64,000 bases of DNA from Acheta domesticus. Lineage: Eukaryota; Arthropoda; Insecta; Orthoptera; Gryllidae. This document shows positions 10,836-22,549 of the stretch, in pieces. Where the stretch lies: contig JAHLJT010000631.1 of assembly GCA_031308135.1 (NCBI GenBank), forward strand, positions 227,440,636-227,504,635, in the 5' to 3' direction. Position 1 is the first letter of the stretch. Every line of letters starts with the position of its first letter. The notes under the pieces are model-generated. The model had not been told where the DNA came from. It did no database searches and was given only the letters and a program-made list of their open reading frames with translations. A program made the position numbers and the translations under genes.

Positions 10836-10950
10836 TGTCACGCCCCGTACGCGGTCAGCGGGGCACGGTCGGTTCTCTCCACGCACTAGCCTTCTGCATC
10901 GGCATTTTATTTATGAAAATAATTCGCAGAAGAACTAGCGTACCGCTACA
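10836..10950 (-). repeat. 5' LTR of the gypsy element
   Basis: 115 bp, identical to the 3' LTR and followed by the second copy of the ATAG target duplication (10951-10954). Confidence 0.95.
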
Positions 10951-10954
10951 ATAG

Positions 10955-13766
10955 GTAGGCCTAGGTGGTTCAGAAATGTTCATTAAAACTGTAAACTGTG
11001 TGAATAACAAGACATATTTTGAAACAGTGCAATATTTATTTGGAAAATTAATAAAATAATATTCAAAAAGCTGTATACTATATCGAAGTTAGAATGCTGT
11101 ATAAGGACTATGAAAAAGTAACACAACAGAGAACACTATTGAGAAAAGAGAGTACAAATATGATACTTTTAAAAGAGTACTCATAATCTTATAAGAGTAC
11201 ATCTGACAAACTTATTGATACATTATACTACTTCAGCGCTCCAAAGCGTACCAACGTTGGCTTTCGTAGTCTATATACTATACGCGCAATTTTTCTTGAT
11301 ACTCCACAGCGGGGGGTGCGAGGGGAGACAGATTCTGTTTACGTCACGGCAGTGCAGTGCTGTCAACATCCACAGGAAACTCAGCGTAAAAGCACGTCAT
11401 GGACTAGATAGCAATGAGAAACAACTCAACTTTTTTTTTTAAATTCTGAAGAAATAATTAATAATTTTAGAAATTATTGAGTAACGAAAAGGTGCACGGT
11501 ACGCAGATGTCGTTATAAAGAGAGAGCGAAAACTGAGAAGTCCGAATTGTAAAGGAAGAATGTGAGCAGCACTGCAAACTGAGCCGTGACGTTTCGAGTG
11601 GGGCTCATGTTTTCTGCCGAGCCGTGCTGTGCCGGGCTGAGCGAGAACTAGGGAGCTGGAGGATCAAGAAAAAGTGCGAGCATAGTACGTCGTCGACTTT
11701 AATGTGGACTGTTTGATTTACATCGGTTTCTAACCTTCGGCTCAAATCACAATAATAATGTCCGTTTTAATTGTAGTCGTAGTGTCCGGTTTAAAAGTAA
11801 CTTAAATCGAACAGTAGCTGCTAGCCACTGCTTTACACGAAGATTCGAACCGTCTCAGGTCATGAAAATGCCATTCTCACGAGCTTACAATGCTTTAGCG
11901 AACTGCAACGTATGTCCCTCGTATGTCATCAGTTAGGCTCTTTGTTAAGAATTTCATGTTCCTTCACTACCGTCCACTATCTTGAAAGTCGTGAGACGCT
12001 ACACCGGGAGCTACTTCCGGGCGAGAAATCCTCGCTCCTCTTGACCTTCAGTAACCTTCACCTTGAAGCGTACCTCCGGCAACTTTACTGAGTTGGACCT
12101 TCGAGTTGGGAAAAATTGTGAGAAGGAACGATGGGAAATTTCAAGGGCGGTGGTTGACTGTGCAGATCCTTTTCTTGCAGAGAGATTTTGCAATTGAGAT
12201 CTACTCATAATTGCTGAGGACTTTGTAACTGAGATATTTTGTCATCTTGAAATGAGAGTAATTAATGTAAGATGTGTGATCCATCATCTTTTTTAAATAT
12301 AACATGAGCTTCAAAAGACAGTTTTGTTTGAAATCACGGAAGCGTGTGATATCTAAATGTAATATGGATTTTATTTTATTCAAGGATAATTTGTATTATG
12401 GAGCTGTTTTGTCTAATTAATTCCAAACTGGTAGTTATTATTTATATCGACCAGTTCAACTGCGCTGTTATTGCTATCTGATGGAAGTAATTTATTGTAC
12501 TCGTGGCATCTGCAGCGACGTGGAGGCCAGTGGACTAAGGACACCAAAGTTTGCACAATCCCTAAATTAAACCTAATTAGCCCAGGTAAAATTGTAGTGT
12601 TTCACCAAGTAAAACAAAACTTCAGTAAATTTTTGTGGGAGCTGAAAGTCTACGAAGGACACTAAAAACTAGGGTTCATTAGAATTTTCAGTTAAAAAAA
12701 AAAGAAATCAGTGTGAAAGGAAACAGTTCTCTCAATATAGGCTTTCTAAGTGTCAGAGATATTGATATTATTCGCAATGACATATGTGGGAAAATTTTAT
12801 TCCTGGAATACTTGTTATCCTCATTTTATGCATCTTATCAGAGAAGCAATTATCCTAATTCTCGTATTTTAAGTCGCCTATTCTAATACGTCGGGAACGC
12901 TTTGCATTGTCGTCACGCTACCGTCATCATACTACTCGTACACACGAAGCATGAGGCAGTGGTATACCTTGAGAGGAAAACATTTTACTAATGTCATATA
13001 ACAGCCGGTAATTTGCAATGAATTCCCGTAGAAACCGTATTTAAAATGGTCCTAAATTATTTCTTTCAAATTTATTAAACCTGGCGGATGATATCGCCAC
13101 TTTACAGGCGAATAGAAGTACAATACAGCATTTAAAAATAAAAGTGAATGCATAAGAGAGGATGCGAAGCCAGGAATATGATTAATCCCGCCTAAACCTC
13201 CCTCCTGAGCGAGGACATCCGCTCTTGGAAACTCCATGATAACTATTATTAAGGAAGGGGAAGGAAGCCAGTCAGATAAGTCAGGGATGAGAGATTGTTG
13301 CATTATTTCTTAAGATTATGACGGTGGAAAAAGCTCTTTGAGGACTGGATTTGATTCTTGTCGGTGCGGCGTTGGTGTTGCTGAGGTTAAAGTGGCCGAG
13401 CAAGGGACGTTTTGAAGGAAAACAAATTGGATGATAGGCTGGATACGTAATATTTTTGGCTCTTAGTTCTAGTTCTGTGATGTTTTCTGTAGGACATGAA
13501 CTAAAGGGCGTTGGTATTTGTACGTAAGACTATTTTGGAATGTGTGTAAGGCACTTCCTCTTATTTGATTATTGAGGATATTGGGATTGATCTACATTTC
13601 TTTGCTCAAAGCGCTGCAGCTCGATGTGACCCTGGGCTGACTTCACGATCCGTCTCTATTCTTCTCTCTTCTCGAGCCGGTAACTTCCATCATTGTCATG
13701 TCATCCACGACATCCATATAATTTTTTTCTTGAGTCTTCCGCGTTTTATTATTTATATTAAATAAT
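10955..13766. other. Intergenic, nothing recognised
   Basis: AT-rich with moderate GC patches (11560-11700, 12000-12170, 13160-13290). A lone B-box-like GGTTCGAATCTTC exists on the minus strand near 11850, without a supporting A box. The short frames in this stretch have no recognisable domain. Confidence 0.4.
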
Positions 13767-13789
13767 TTAAATATTTCTTTTTATGACTT

Positions 13790-14075
13790 CTTTCTTGCTG
13801 TGAGGACTATATAATTCCTCATACGCTTTGCAGAGGATGTTGCCCCCAATATTAAATCTCTTCTCAAGGCTGTGGAGAGCAATGTTAAATAATGTAGTTG
13901 AGAGTGAATCATCTTGTTCGACATGTGTACAATTGAATTCTCCGTTTGAAATTCCTGCAGTGTATACTATACATTGGGATTCAAGCAAAGAGATTTGAAT
14001 TGGTCTCATCAATTCATTTCGCATTCCTTCTTCCCTAAATACTCGGAACCACTGATTTGAATTAACACTATTCAT
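13790..14075 (-). pseudogene. LINE reverse-transcriptase fragment
   Basis: The minus-strand translation contains VEQDDSLSTTLFNIALHSLE followed by a degraded AYADD-like stretch (CKAYEEL). This corresponds to the RT block usually read as RQGD.LS..LFN.ALE in RTE-like animal LINEs. It is only about 95 codons and the catalytic Asp pair is not preserved. Possibly from the same family as the C-terminal piece at 16015-16405, but on the opposite strand. Confidence 0.6.
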
Positions 14076-14081
14076 TGATTA

Positions 14082-16014
14082 CAAACAATCAATTAATTTT
14101 CTTTTCTTAGAGAGGACACTCTATTCATCTGCGGATATAGTATAAGTAGAGCTCCATACGCTTATTTTGTCTACGTTTAATGTGCGGCTTCTATGTAAAG
14201 CGAATGCTCTAAAGAATGCCTTGGTACAGATGCAGGAACTCCTGCGTTCGGACCATCTTTTATTTTTGAGGGAGAAGGAACATTTGTTCATCTTATGCTG
14301 AATATTTTGGCTTCGCAATTTGAAAGATTCATGAGTAAGCCCCGTTTTTAGCCAGGTTACAAAAGGTGTTTAAGTCTACAATGTGAAGTTGGAGGAGACG
14401 ATAGCTGTGTCATCAGAGTAGAGCGCCGAAGGGACAAACAACCAGATAGTAACTTCATGAGCTAGACACCCTTCAACAATATTACTGGTCAAGTCCTTGT
14501 TCACCAGTGTCATACCAAGGGTCTGTTCTTTATCTCGGTGAGATTATCACAAAAGCGCGCTATAAAGAGTGCATTTGTTCACAAATTCGTTTTAAAAAGG
14601 AAGGGAATCCCTATATAAATTTAGAATATTCTTCTTGAAAGGTAAGAGCAATTGAAACATTAGACCATGAAGGACTATTATGTGAATAGGTTAGGTGGAC
14701 TGTCCATTCCCTTGGCTTTCGAAAAAACTCGAGGTCGAGGTGCGATGTCAGATGTTTAACATTGCCTTAATTGGGAAACTAAATTGACGTGCAGTTAAGT
14801 AATAACTCCAGAGGTCGTCTCCATTGATGGAGCAGCAAGGGAACCGTGAAGGTCATGGTCAGATTCTCAAAGGCCATGCAAAAAATCAGGGCCACTAAAA
14901 TCCGGCTACTTTTTTGAATGGATTAACTAACTAACACGGAGGTCGACAAATATCGTCGATAAAATATACGGTAGACTAGAGAACATCATGATATTCTTCC
15001 TAATTGGAAATAAAATCAATCAATTTACTGAAAATATTGGTATTGGTATGAAATAAGAAGTGCAGAATCTACTTACCCCCACCAAGCCCTCACCCCCGTT
15101 CTCTAGATCGCGTTAAACAAGATTATAACGACGGTTATAGTCCTCCTAAATACATAACTCAAATTTCGAATTAACCTGAACGTGAGCGGGTTCATTCATC
15201 CAACCAACCATTTATTAACAGAAATAGATAAAATTAAACAAATTACTAATTACTAACATCTATTATCTTATTATTATTTTGGCGATAATTTAATTAAAAT
15301 GGAATGTTAACAAACAATAGTAAGTTGAACAAAATTCACAAACAAATAGATTCACTAAACAATAACTTCAACGAAACACTTAAAGATATTAATTACAATC
15401 AATTTCTTTTACTACTTAACGTTTTCAAATAAAGTTCAAATAGTTCACAGAGGTTCTTTTCTTTATAGTAAATACCTGTTCCTAACTCTTCAATGTCTTG
15501 AGTTATATTGGCTTCGCATTCTCTCTTCCCGTTTATTACTTCTTATTCTTACAATTCAATTTTTATCTTAAATTTCACCTATCATACTTTTCTAATGTCT
15601 TATTAGGTTTAACTTCTACCTAAGCATATTTAATCTCAAGATAATTTCAACATAATTAACGCTTGCTCTCAAAGACGCTCATGTTTTTCTCATTTACATA
15701 CAATAACCAAAACTAATTCTTTTCTCACGTCCGCTCAAAACGACGTTCTGACAAGTTCTGGTTGTTGATATTTTCCACAAAATTATTTCCTCCGTTGTCA
15801 CGACATCCACGGCTTTCTATTTACATCCATTTGAAATCATATGTGGCTTGCTTGCTCAAAAGTCGCTTCTTATGTGGGGAGAATCCAGCATATCATTTTG
15901 GGGGCGTCGTCGTAGATTTTTGACAAATAATAAACATACTTGTTCTAATATTGCTTATTATTTATATACTGTAGATATGATATAGTCCTATAAGGAGGAG
16001 AAATGTGGCCCCAA
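14082..16014. other. Intergenic, nothing recognised
   Basis: AT-rich. 15180-15730 is especially A/T-biased with many AATTA and TTCAA words. No domain, RNA gene or clear repeat unit seen. Confidence 0.4.
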
Positions 16015-16405
16015 ACACAAAAATCAGAGACAAAATACGAACGGTGGAAACGGACTATAAGAGAAGATGTTTCATTTAACACGATATGATAAAGTCCGAA
16101 ATGAGAATGTATGGAAGCAGATGGAGGTAATTAGTTCAATTACTAAAAGATTAGAAAACAAAGCACTCCAATGGTATGGACACGTCCAGAGGATGCCAGA
16201 AGGAAGATGGCCAAAGAAAATTTTGGAACGGCAACCATCAAGAAGAAGGAAGAGAGGAACGCCAACTCTGGAATGGGAAAAATACATTAAAGAAGCCATG
16301 GAGGACAGAAGTTTGAGACCTGGTGATTGGGAAAACCGAAATCTGTGGAGGTCGAAAACGGCAAACTCCTGAAGGGGAAATTCCGAAGAAGAAGAAGAAG
16401 ATATG
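16015..16405 (+). pseudogene. RTE-like LINE 3' end (RT C-terminus) with (GAA)n tail
   Basis: The translation of 16067-16372 reads RYDKVRNENVWKQM, then LQWYGHVQRMPEGRWPKKI and WEKYIKEAMEDR. This is the conserved C-terminal region of many animal endonuclease/reverse-transcriptase LINE proteins (block LRWYGHV.RM). The upstream frame (16030-16066) continues in another phase, so there is an indel. The fragment ends in a GAA microsatellite (16386-16403), as RTE-type elements often do. 5'-truncated and dead. Confidence 0.75.
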
Positions 16406-17389
16406 ATACGATACAATATCATTGTTTAAATAATTACATAATTCCAATATAAAGAAATATTGAAATCAATTTTTCTAAATAAAGGAAGGGGAATGGTTCC
16501 TCCCTGAATCCTCCAGTGCTTCTTATTTAGCAGACTTTACATTCAATTAGGGATTCATTACAGTATAAGGTGAAAGGTATTGAAATAGCCTCAACAATAT
16601 GATCTCGTATACTTCGTATTACATTTCGTGTCTAACGTTCTTTTGAGCTGTAACTTCACACACATTTCAAGACTAAGGCTGTTCCAATGTTGGTTGAGGT
16701 TGGTGCTGGTGACGAGCTGATACACGCCACATTTTGTAGTCAAGTGAGAATTTACGCATAGGCACAGGTGACATGTGCCTACGGCGGCAAAAGTTTAGGA
16801 GCGGCAAAAACTGTGTACTAAAATTTTGTCTAAAGAGCCTCTTCTTAGTCGCGAGCAGTTTACCTTATTTTTTAAAATTTGTATTCTGTGAGTTTTTAAG
16901 CAAAATCATTAACTACTCGCAAATTAATTCATTTAGAGACTGGTAAAATACCTATTGGTATATGAACAGATATGAGTCAAAATTAGCCATGTTTTACTTT
17001 TCAGGTCATACAATTAAGATTTAATTACAATACCCGAAGAGGAATCTTCATGCTCCATCGGTTTCAGTTACCTTAATCGGAATCCTTAAAACGTATGAAT
17101 CTATTGCCATATCAGCGGAATCCCAAACAGATTCGACGGTTTCTCAGTGCAGTCAGCGTGAGAAAGAATGGTTTTAGCGGTGAGCGGGAAATTTAGTCAT
17201 AAATATGTGAACAATTTTAAACATAAATTATATTTGTTGTTACATATAACTTTTTTCCTGGGTTATTTGAAAAACATAGGCGGCAATTTTTTGCGTGGCT
17301 GTAGGCAACAAATTTCTTAATCCACCTCTTTTGTATCCAAAAATCCGGATGTATTTATGGATGGATGGCGGGAGTGAGATTAGAAGCTT
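16406..17389. other. Intergenic, nothing recognised
   Basis: AT-rich DNA with no recognisable gene, RNA or well-defined repeat. Confidence 0.4.
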
Positions 17390-17690
17390 TTCAGCTGAAA
17401 CTTGGTAAAAATGTTAGAAATAAGATCTAATTGTACCGTTCGGGAGATCATTAAAATATTTTCAGTTTGGGGGTATTTAGGTAAAGCCCCTGTAACATTC
17501 TCAAAATTTTATTGAAAATGGTAGCATATTTTTTCTGAATGTTTTTTACTTTAATAAAAGAAAGTGCACTTACAAATATGGTACGGTGAAATTTTCAAAA
17601 TTGCAAAAGCTTGTAAGCAAATTATTTTCGAAAGCGACTTATATCTCCAGTATTAACGCCAGATATTCCTTTCCCAACCCAACTTATACC
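17390..17690 (-). mobile_element. Diverged fragment of family R
   Basis: It contains the block ATTAAAATATTTTCAGTTTG, then a GGGGGTA..AAGCCCC block and TTCTCAAAATTT. These align with the GGGGGTACTTTATATGAAGCCCC region of the full minus-strand copy at 52458-54050. Old and noncoding. Confidence 0.4.
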
Positions 17691-17704
17691 TCAATTTTAG
17701 ACCT

Positions 17705-17820
17705 TTAAAATAAATTTTTTCATACCGGTATAAAATACCTTTATTCTTTTATACCGGTAAAATACCTTTATAGGACATCTATACCGGTATGGACGTCCAT
17801 AAAGGTTATACCGGTATTTT
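17705..17820. repeat. Cluster of ATACCGGTAT palindromic words
   Basis: TACCGGTA words occur at short intervals, mixed with AAATACCTTTAT. The core ATACCGGTAT is self-complementary. A second, longer cluster of the same words lies at 21695-21935. Noncoding. Confidence 0.75.
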
Positions 17821-17948
17821 AAATAGAAATAGTGTCGCGTTCGTGCCCCCACACGCGCGTTCGCGACCCACATACGCGCTCGCGCCCCCACACGCGCGTT
17901 CGCGCCTACACGTGCTTTCTCTCTTTCGTTCGCTTTTTTCTCTTTTTC

Positions 17949-17954
<6 letters not shown>

Positions 17955-17996
<42 letters not shown>

Positions 17997-18000
17997 ACAC
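17955..18000. repeat. (CT)n microsatellite
   Basis: About 20 CT units ending in CACACACA. It makes Leu/Ser or Arg/Glu repeat frames on both strands that should not be read as proteins. Confidence 0.95.
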
Positions 18001-18554
18001 ACAGTACACATTCGGCAGGGCCTTTGTTGGTACCAACGGTCACACATCCGTCGCTCACATTTTAATCCTCCACACTGCGAAAAGAAATTGATAGCCTGGA
18101 GCATGTCGAGTGTTTTATCCTGTGCCGAACCGGAGACGCCCGTGGGTCGAAACGCTGACCTCCGGAAACTGCCTACGCAACTGCGCAACTATTACGAAGT
18201 GACAATTGATTCCGAGAATGCATCGGCTGCGCCCAGGAAAGTTACTGAAGTCTTATCAACCGATGTCAGATTTCTATCGCCTTCGTTCTTTCACAACTGA
18301 TGTCATATCCTGGCAGAGGCCGCAGGCCCGGCGGCGAGCGGCTATTTCTGCACTTCGAGAGATGGCGCGTCGCAATTGTTGCAACAACTGCTTGCCATAC
18401 TTCACAGCACTTAAATTTCATATTTATGAGTTTTGAAAAGTGCTCAACAAGATGATAAAATTTCATGTGTCAATCCGAGTGTCCAGTACGGTGCGTGTTG
18501 CATGTTGGTGTTAGACTGATCTGGCAGACAGATAAAATACATTGTGAAAGTAAG

Positions 18555-20213
18555 AACTAGCGGTGCTACAGAATGGCACAGACTTTCCCGTATTAGTTTT
18601 CTATTTTCTTGGGTCTTTGCTAGCTATTCGGAATTGCCACATACTCTTTCTTGCCAGCTACCATCTATCATCGCCAAAAGTACATTTTTTTGTCATTTTC
18701 TTAATTTTTCGGTTTCCTATTGGTAGAACAGAAACATTAATTTTAGAATATTAAAGAACACAAAAACCTAGCCGTAAATGGCAATTTTCTTTTAAAAATT
18801 ATGTGCCGTTTAAGAGAAAATGGCGTTTTAGCACTACTAAAAATGCGAAACTTGAAGCTCATTTTCACAGAAAATTTTGAATTTTCAAAATACTTTATTT
18901 GAAGTTATTTGAAGCACGTACACTCACAAATATAATAATGTTTACAAATTGCTAATAATGTGCATATTAAAGATGTGAGAGATCTTTCAAAACAATTACA
19001 ATTATGTAATTTTTGAAAAAACAAAAAAATAACTCAACATAAACTTTACGCTATACTAATGAGTGTAATTAGCACTATCCGTGACAAAAGTTTCAAGAAA
19101 AAATTTGCAGCCATATACGAGAAAATGGCGTTTGAGCATTTCTGAAAATGCCGAAATTTGAGCTATTTTTTCGCAGAAAACGGTAGTATTTTCGAGAAAC
19201 TTTACTAGACATTATTTAAAGCACATATACTTGTAAATATAATAATGTGAAAAAATCGTCGATAATGTAAATATTAACGACGTGCGAGGCAAGTAAAAAT
19301 CTTTCATTTTTTGTAATTTTTGAAAAAAACCAACCGATAGACCAAAATGGCTTTTATGTCGTTGATACAGTACATTTAACACTATCCCTACCAGAAGTTT
19401 AAAGAAAAATTTGGAGCCGTTTTTGAGAAAATCTGGTTTTTGTAATTTTTTAAAATAGCACATATTGCACGCAATATTGCACGAAAACTACCAAAATTGT
19501 GAAAAACATTTACATGACCTTTATTAAAGAACTCAATATGCAGAATACATTTTATTTGAAGGAAAAATCTCCATCTTCAATTTTGTAGTTGGAGAAAGAC
19601 GCCGAAAAAATTCAAACTTTCTCAATTTTCGAAAATTCAGAGCTGTACGTGAAAATCGGACCTATGCCATGTTAAAAAGTGTATTTTCCTCTATTCATAC
19701 AAGAAATTTAAAGAAAAAATTTGGAGCCGTTTTTGAGAAAATGTTGAAAATCCCCGGGGGTCTTCATATAAAGTACCCCCAAATTTTAAAGAATCTTTTT
19801 CAAAATCACAAAGCTTCGACTAGAATCAGATCGACTGGGGAATATCAATTTTGAAGAAAATCGACCGAACGGTTTAGGCGCTAGCGTTGACCACAGACGG
19901 ACAGACGGACAGACGGACAGACGGACGGACAGACGGACAGACGGACAGGCGGACAGACGGACAGACGGACAGACGGACGTTTTCCTTTCAATTGGGTTTT
20001 CGGTATCAAGGACCTAGAAAACAGTTTCTGGCTACACCACGTGTTAGGGGATTTTTTTTCTTAATTTAGCAACTGGTTTTTTCCACTTATTTGTTTTCAC
20101 GGGCCGGCAATTATTTTTTTCCGCCAAAAATTGGCCATTTTTTCGCGCAGCATTACATAACTTTCCCTGTACTAAGTATATCACTCCGTGTATACGTACG
20201 TATACGGGAAAGT
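18555..20213 (+). mobile_element. Dispersed repeat family R, copy 2 (near full length)
   Basis: The best-preserved type of copy, with the pair 24822-26412 and (minus) 52458-54050. It starts AACTAG.GGTGCTACAGAA and then ACTTTCCCGTAT (18581-18593). Three degenerate ~300-bp units follow (about 18830-19130, 19131-19435 and 19436-19745), each ending in a version of GGAGCCGTTTTTGAGAAAAT. Then come a CCCCGGGGG block, GGCGCTAGCGTTGACCACAG, a GACGGACA tract and a ~180-bp conserved end closing with the palindrome GTATACGTACGTATAC (20190-20205) and GGGAAAGT. No protein is encoded. The inverted ACTTTCCCGTAT/ATACGGGAAAGT words suggest a nonautonomous DNA transposon, but no target duplication is proven. 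Confidence 0.8.
19893..19979. repeat. (GACGGACA)n tract inside family R
   Basis: About ten 8-bp units with one GGCGGACA variant. The equivalent tract has about two units at 26158-26176, 52697-52722 and 55558-55577, but over 600 bp at 100-765. Confidence 0.95.
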
Positions 20214-20355
20214 AAAAACAATGCATAAGTGAACAGAAGTACATCTATTCGAAAAATTATAGTTGATGGATTGAATTATTATTTTACGACCCGTCAACTG
20301 CTATCATAATTAGTTCCGTAAGTGTAGTGTACATTGTAGTATTTCAGGAAGTGGG

Positions 20356-20590
20356 TTGAGTTAGCTCTGAGCCAGCAATGTCGCTCTTTGCTGCGACTCT
20401 GACTGGGAGGTTGTAGAGTTCGAATTCTAACGATGGCGTAATTTTCGACACTAGTATAATTTAGTTAGGTTGAATTGCTGTCTAGAGAACAATTCCAGCG
20501 GCCAGCTGCTCTGATCAAAACTAGGCGATTGTATGAGCATTACTTTGCCAAACAGAGCACGCGTCGCACACTACTTTCCTTCCTCTTGAT
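20356..20590 (+). mobile_element. tRNA-derived SINE, head and start of body
   Basis: tRNA-like head with A-box-like TTAGCTCTGAGCC (20361-20373) and B box AGTTCGAATTC (20417-20427). The body starts with a GACACTAG word and continues with GTTGAATTGCTGTCTAGAG and CGGCCAGCTGCTCTGATC. The same order recurs on the minus strand at 21515-21665 and on the plus strand at 45683-45797 and 46111-46560. It breaks at about 20590, where an inverted SINE tail begins. Confidence 0.7.
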
Positions 20591-20903
20591 TTATTGATTG
20601 TTAGTGATTCCGGGTGCGCCAACAGCTAAGATCATTAGTCCCGTAAGTGTACTACTTGTTTTCCTCGAGAGGTGGCGGTGATGTTCCCCGCTGGATGGCG
20701 AGATTTGGCGCCGACCTACCATCGGCTAGTGGGGTTTTCACAACCAGGTATCTCAGCGGGACACCACTCTAGCAGGACAAACTAACACTGTGTTCTCCAC
20801 CGGTCTCCCGGCATATGAGGTAGTGTAGTGCATGTACTGCAAGTGTAAGTTTGTGTTAGGTGTGAGGATAGAACAAGGAAGAGGAAGGAAAGATCGCGCG
20901 CGG
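20590..20903 (-). mobile_element. SINE tail, inverted
   Basis: On the minus strand: CTTTCCTTCCTCTTCC, then a CGGGAGACCGG block, GATACCTGGTTGTG, CCAGCGGGGAACATCACCGCC, and a tail CACTAACAATCAAT. It matches the 3' body at 20904-21320 and 46255-46560 in the opposite orientation. Confidence 0.7.
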
Positions 20904-21320
20904 TCCGAGGAGAATTCTAAGAGCCGGCTGCTCTGATCTGTAGATTTCTTTGGTTTCTCCGATCAATATCAGAGGAACGCCACAGCAGCACCCTAATAAT
21001 CGAGCCATGGGCCGCGCGCGATCTTTCCTTCCTCTTGTCCTATCCTCACCCCTTCGATTACACACACACTAACACGCATTACACTACCACACATGTCGGA
21101 AGACCGCGCGGTAGCTTAGAGGGTGTACCGCCAGGGGGTCGCCGGTGGAAGATACCTGGTGGAGGGAAACCCTGCTAGTCGACGGTAAGACGGCGCCTGA
21201 TGTTACCATGCAAGGAGGAAGATCACCGCCGCCTCTCGTAGAAAACGCACGGACTGCACTTACGAGGTTAGCAATTAATGCGCCCGCAATCACTAATAAT
21301 CATTCAATCATTAATAGAAA
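20904..21320 (+). mobile_element. SINE body and tail
   Basis: Same family as 46127-46560: AGGAGAATTCT, CTGCTCTGATC, TTTCTCCGATCAAT, CTTTCCTTCCTCTTG, GATACCTGGT, GATCACCGCCGCCTC, ending in an AATCATTCAATCATT-type tail. With the inverted tail before it, it forms an inverted repeat: GGAAGAGGAAGGAAAGATCG at about 20877-20896 pairs with CGATCTTTCCTTCCTCTT at about 21019-21036. Confidence 0.7.
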
Positions 21321-21514
21321 CAAACTACCGGCTCTGACTAGTCTCCTAAGAACTAATAGTGTAGAGCGTGAAAGAGTGTGTATTTAAGGCGAAAGGATGA
21401 GGGACAAAAGATAATGCCCGATCAGTGGCCCGTTTTTAAGTATTACTCCGGCTTACGCCTGGTACTGACCGGAGAAACCATAGAGAACTAACGTTTAGAA
21501 AACCAGACCAGTAT

Positions 21515-21665
21515 AATAATTATTTCCCAACCAACGACACAACTCGACCTAGTTAGAACGTCTGGTGACGAAAATACGCCACAGTTGAGACTCGAACCCT
21601 AGGACCCCCGGTCAGAAACTCTGCGGAGTCCATAATTGTTCCTCTGAGCCATCTCAGCGTAAAAA
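21515..21665 (-). mobile_element. tRNA-derived SINE head, inverted
   Basis: On the minus strand: A box TGGCTCAGAGG (21641-21651), B box AGGGTTCGAGTCTC (21587-21600), then the body words GGCGTATTTTCG and TAACTAGGTCGAGTTG, matching the start of the other SINE copies. Confidence 0.75.
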
Positions 21666-21694
21666 TCAGAATGTTTCCCCTCCGAAACCTGTAT

Positions 21695-21935
21695 GTTTCT
21701 ACTGAAATACCAGTATTTTCTCGTGAAAATACCGGTAAAATACCTCTATTTAGAGGTATTTTACCTCTAAATAGAGGTATTTTACCGGTATAGACGTGGA
21801 ATAAAGGTAAAATACATCTAAAAATACCGGTATTTGACGTCTTATACCGGTATTTTTAAGGTATTTTGATTAAAGGTATAATAGAGGTAAAGGTATTTCT
21901 ATACTGTTATAAATACCTTTACCGCTATTATTTCG
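21695..21935. repeat. Second cluster of ACCGGTAT / AGAGGTATTTTA words
   Basis: Same word set as 17705-17820, arranged as nested inverted repeats, for example AAAATACCTCTATTTAGAGG and its complement around 21745-21785. It can fold into several hairpins. Confidence 0.75.
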
Positions 21936-22549
21936 GTATTCAGTCCCTGGCTAATAATACTACTAAAATAATACCCTCCACTTCTTTGAACATATGAATA
22001 GTCACTGAGTAATAACAGTAAGAGGACGAAAATATTTGGTACGCAACACATTTCCTCTAGTTGTTTCGAAGATGCTGGTAAAATTTGTTGTTTTTGTAAT
22101 AGAACCGTACACTAAATGTCGGCCTGGAGGAAATAACACTAAACTGATTTCAAGGACATTTCTTGAAACGTGTCTTAGTATGTAGGTAGATTTTGTAAAT
22201 AGCATTTTTTTGTTATCGCTTTCTAGTGATGCCGCCATTTGGTATTCTTTTTCTCGTTTCAACTAATAGGGAAGCGTTAAAAGTACGTCCTTCAGGTGAA
22301 CGCGCTCAGCCACTCGAGAAAAGATAACATCTGGTTTCCTTCAAACTACTGTTTCCGGAAAGATCCAATGTTGCCCTTGATCGGGGACGCTCAGGAAATA
22401 TGCGGAACTACTTCCGGTGAGGCTAATCACGTCTCTCTAGAGTGACGGAATATGTGCACTGCAGCCGACGGGAAACATTTTAAAAACATACTTTAGTGAA
22501 TTGTGAAGCAACATTTCAGAATTGAGTGTATTTTAAGGTACTTGTTTAA

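Larger units (their letters stand above)
7393..10950 (-). mobile_element. Ty3/gypsy LTR retrotransposon, internally deleted
   Basis: A complete 3.56-kb insertion on the minus strand. Identical 115-bp LTRs (7393-7507 and 10836-10950) start TG and end CA and are flanked by a 4-bp target duplication ATAG (7389-7392 and 10951-10954). Internal order in the element's sense: primer binding site, gag, protease, first part of reverse transcriptase, then a polypurine tract. Everything after the RT palm (thumb, RNase H, integrase, any env) is missing, and the RT is broken. Identical LTRs mean a recent insertion, so this defective copy was probably mobilised by proteins from another copy. Confidence 0.95.

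Noticed and set aside
11843..11860. Possible tRNA or SINE from a B-box-like GGTTCGAATCTTC
   Set aside because: No A box at the right distance and no T-stem pairing.
17697..18188. 163-codon minus-strand frame with Arg-Glu repeats
   Set aside because: Runs through the (CT)n microsatellite and the ACCGGTAT cluster; no domain.
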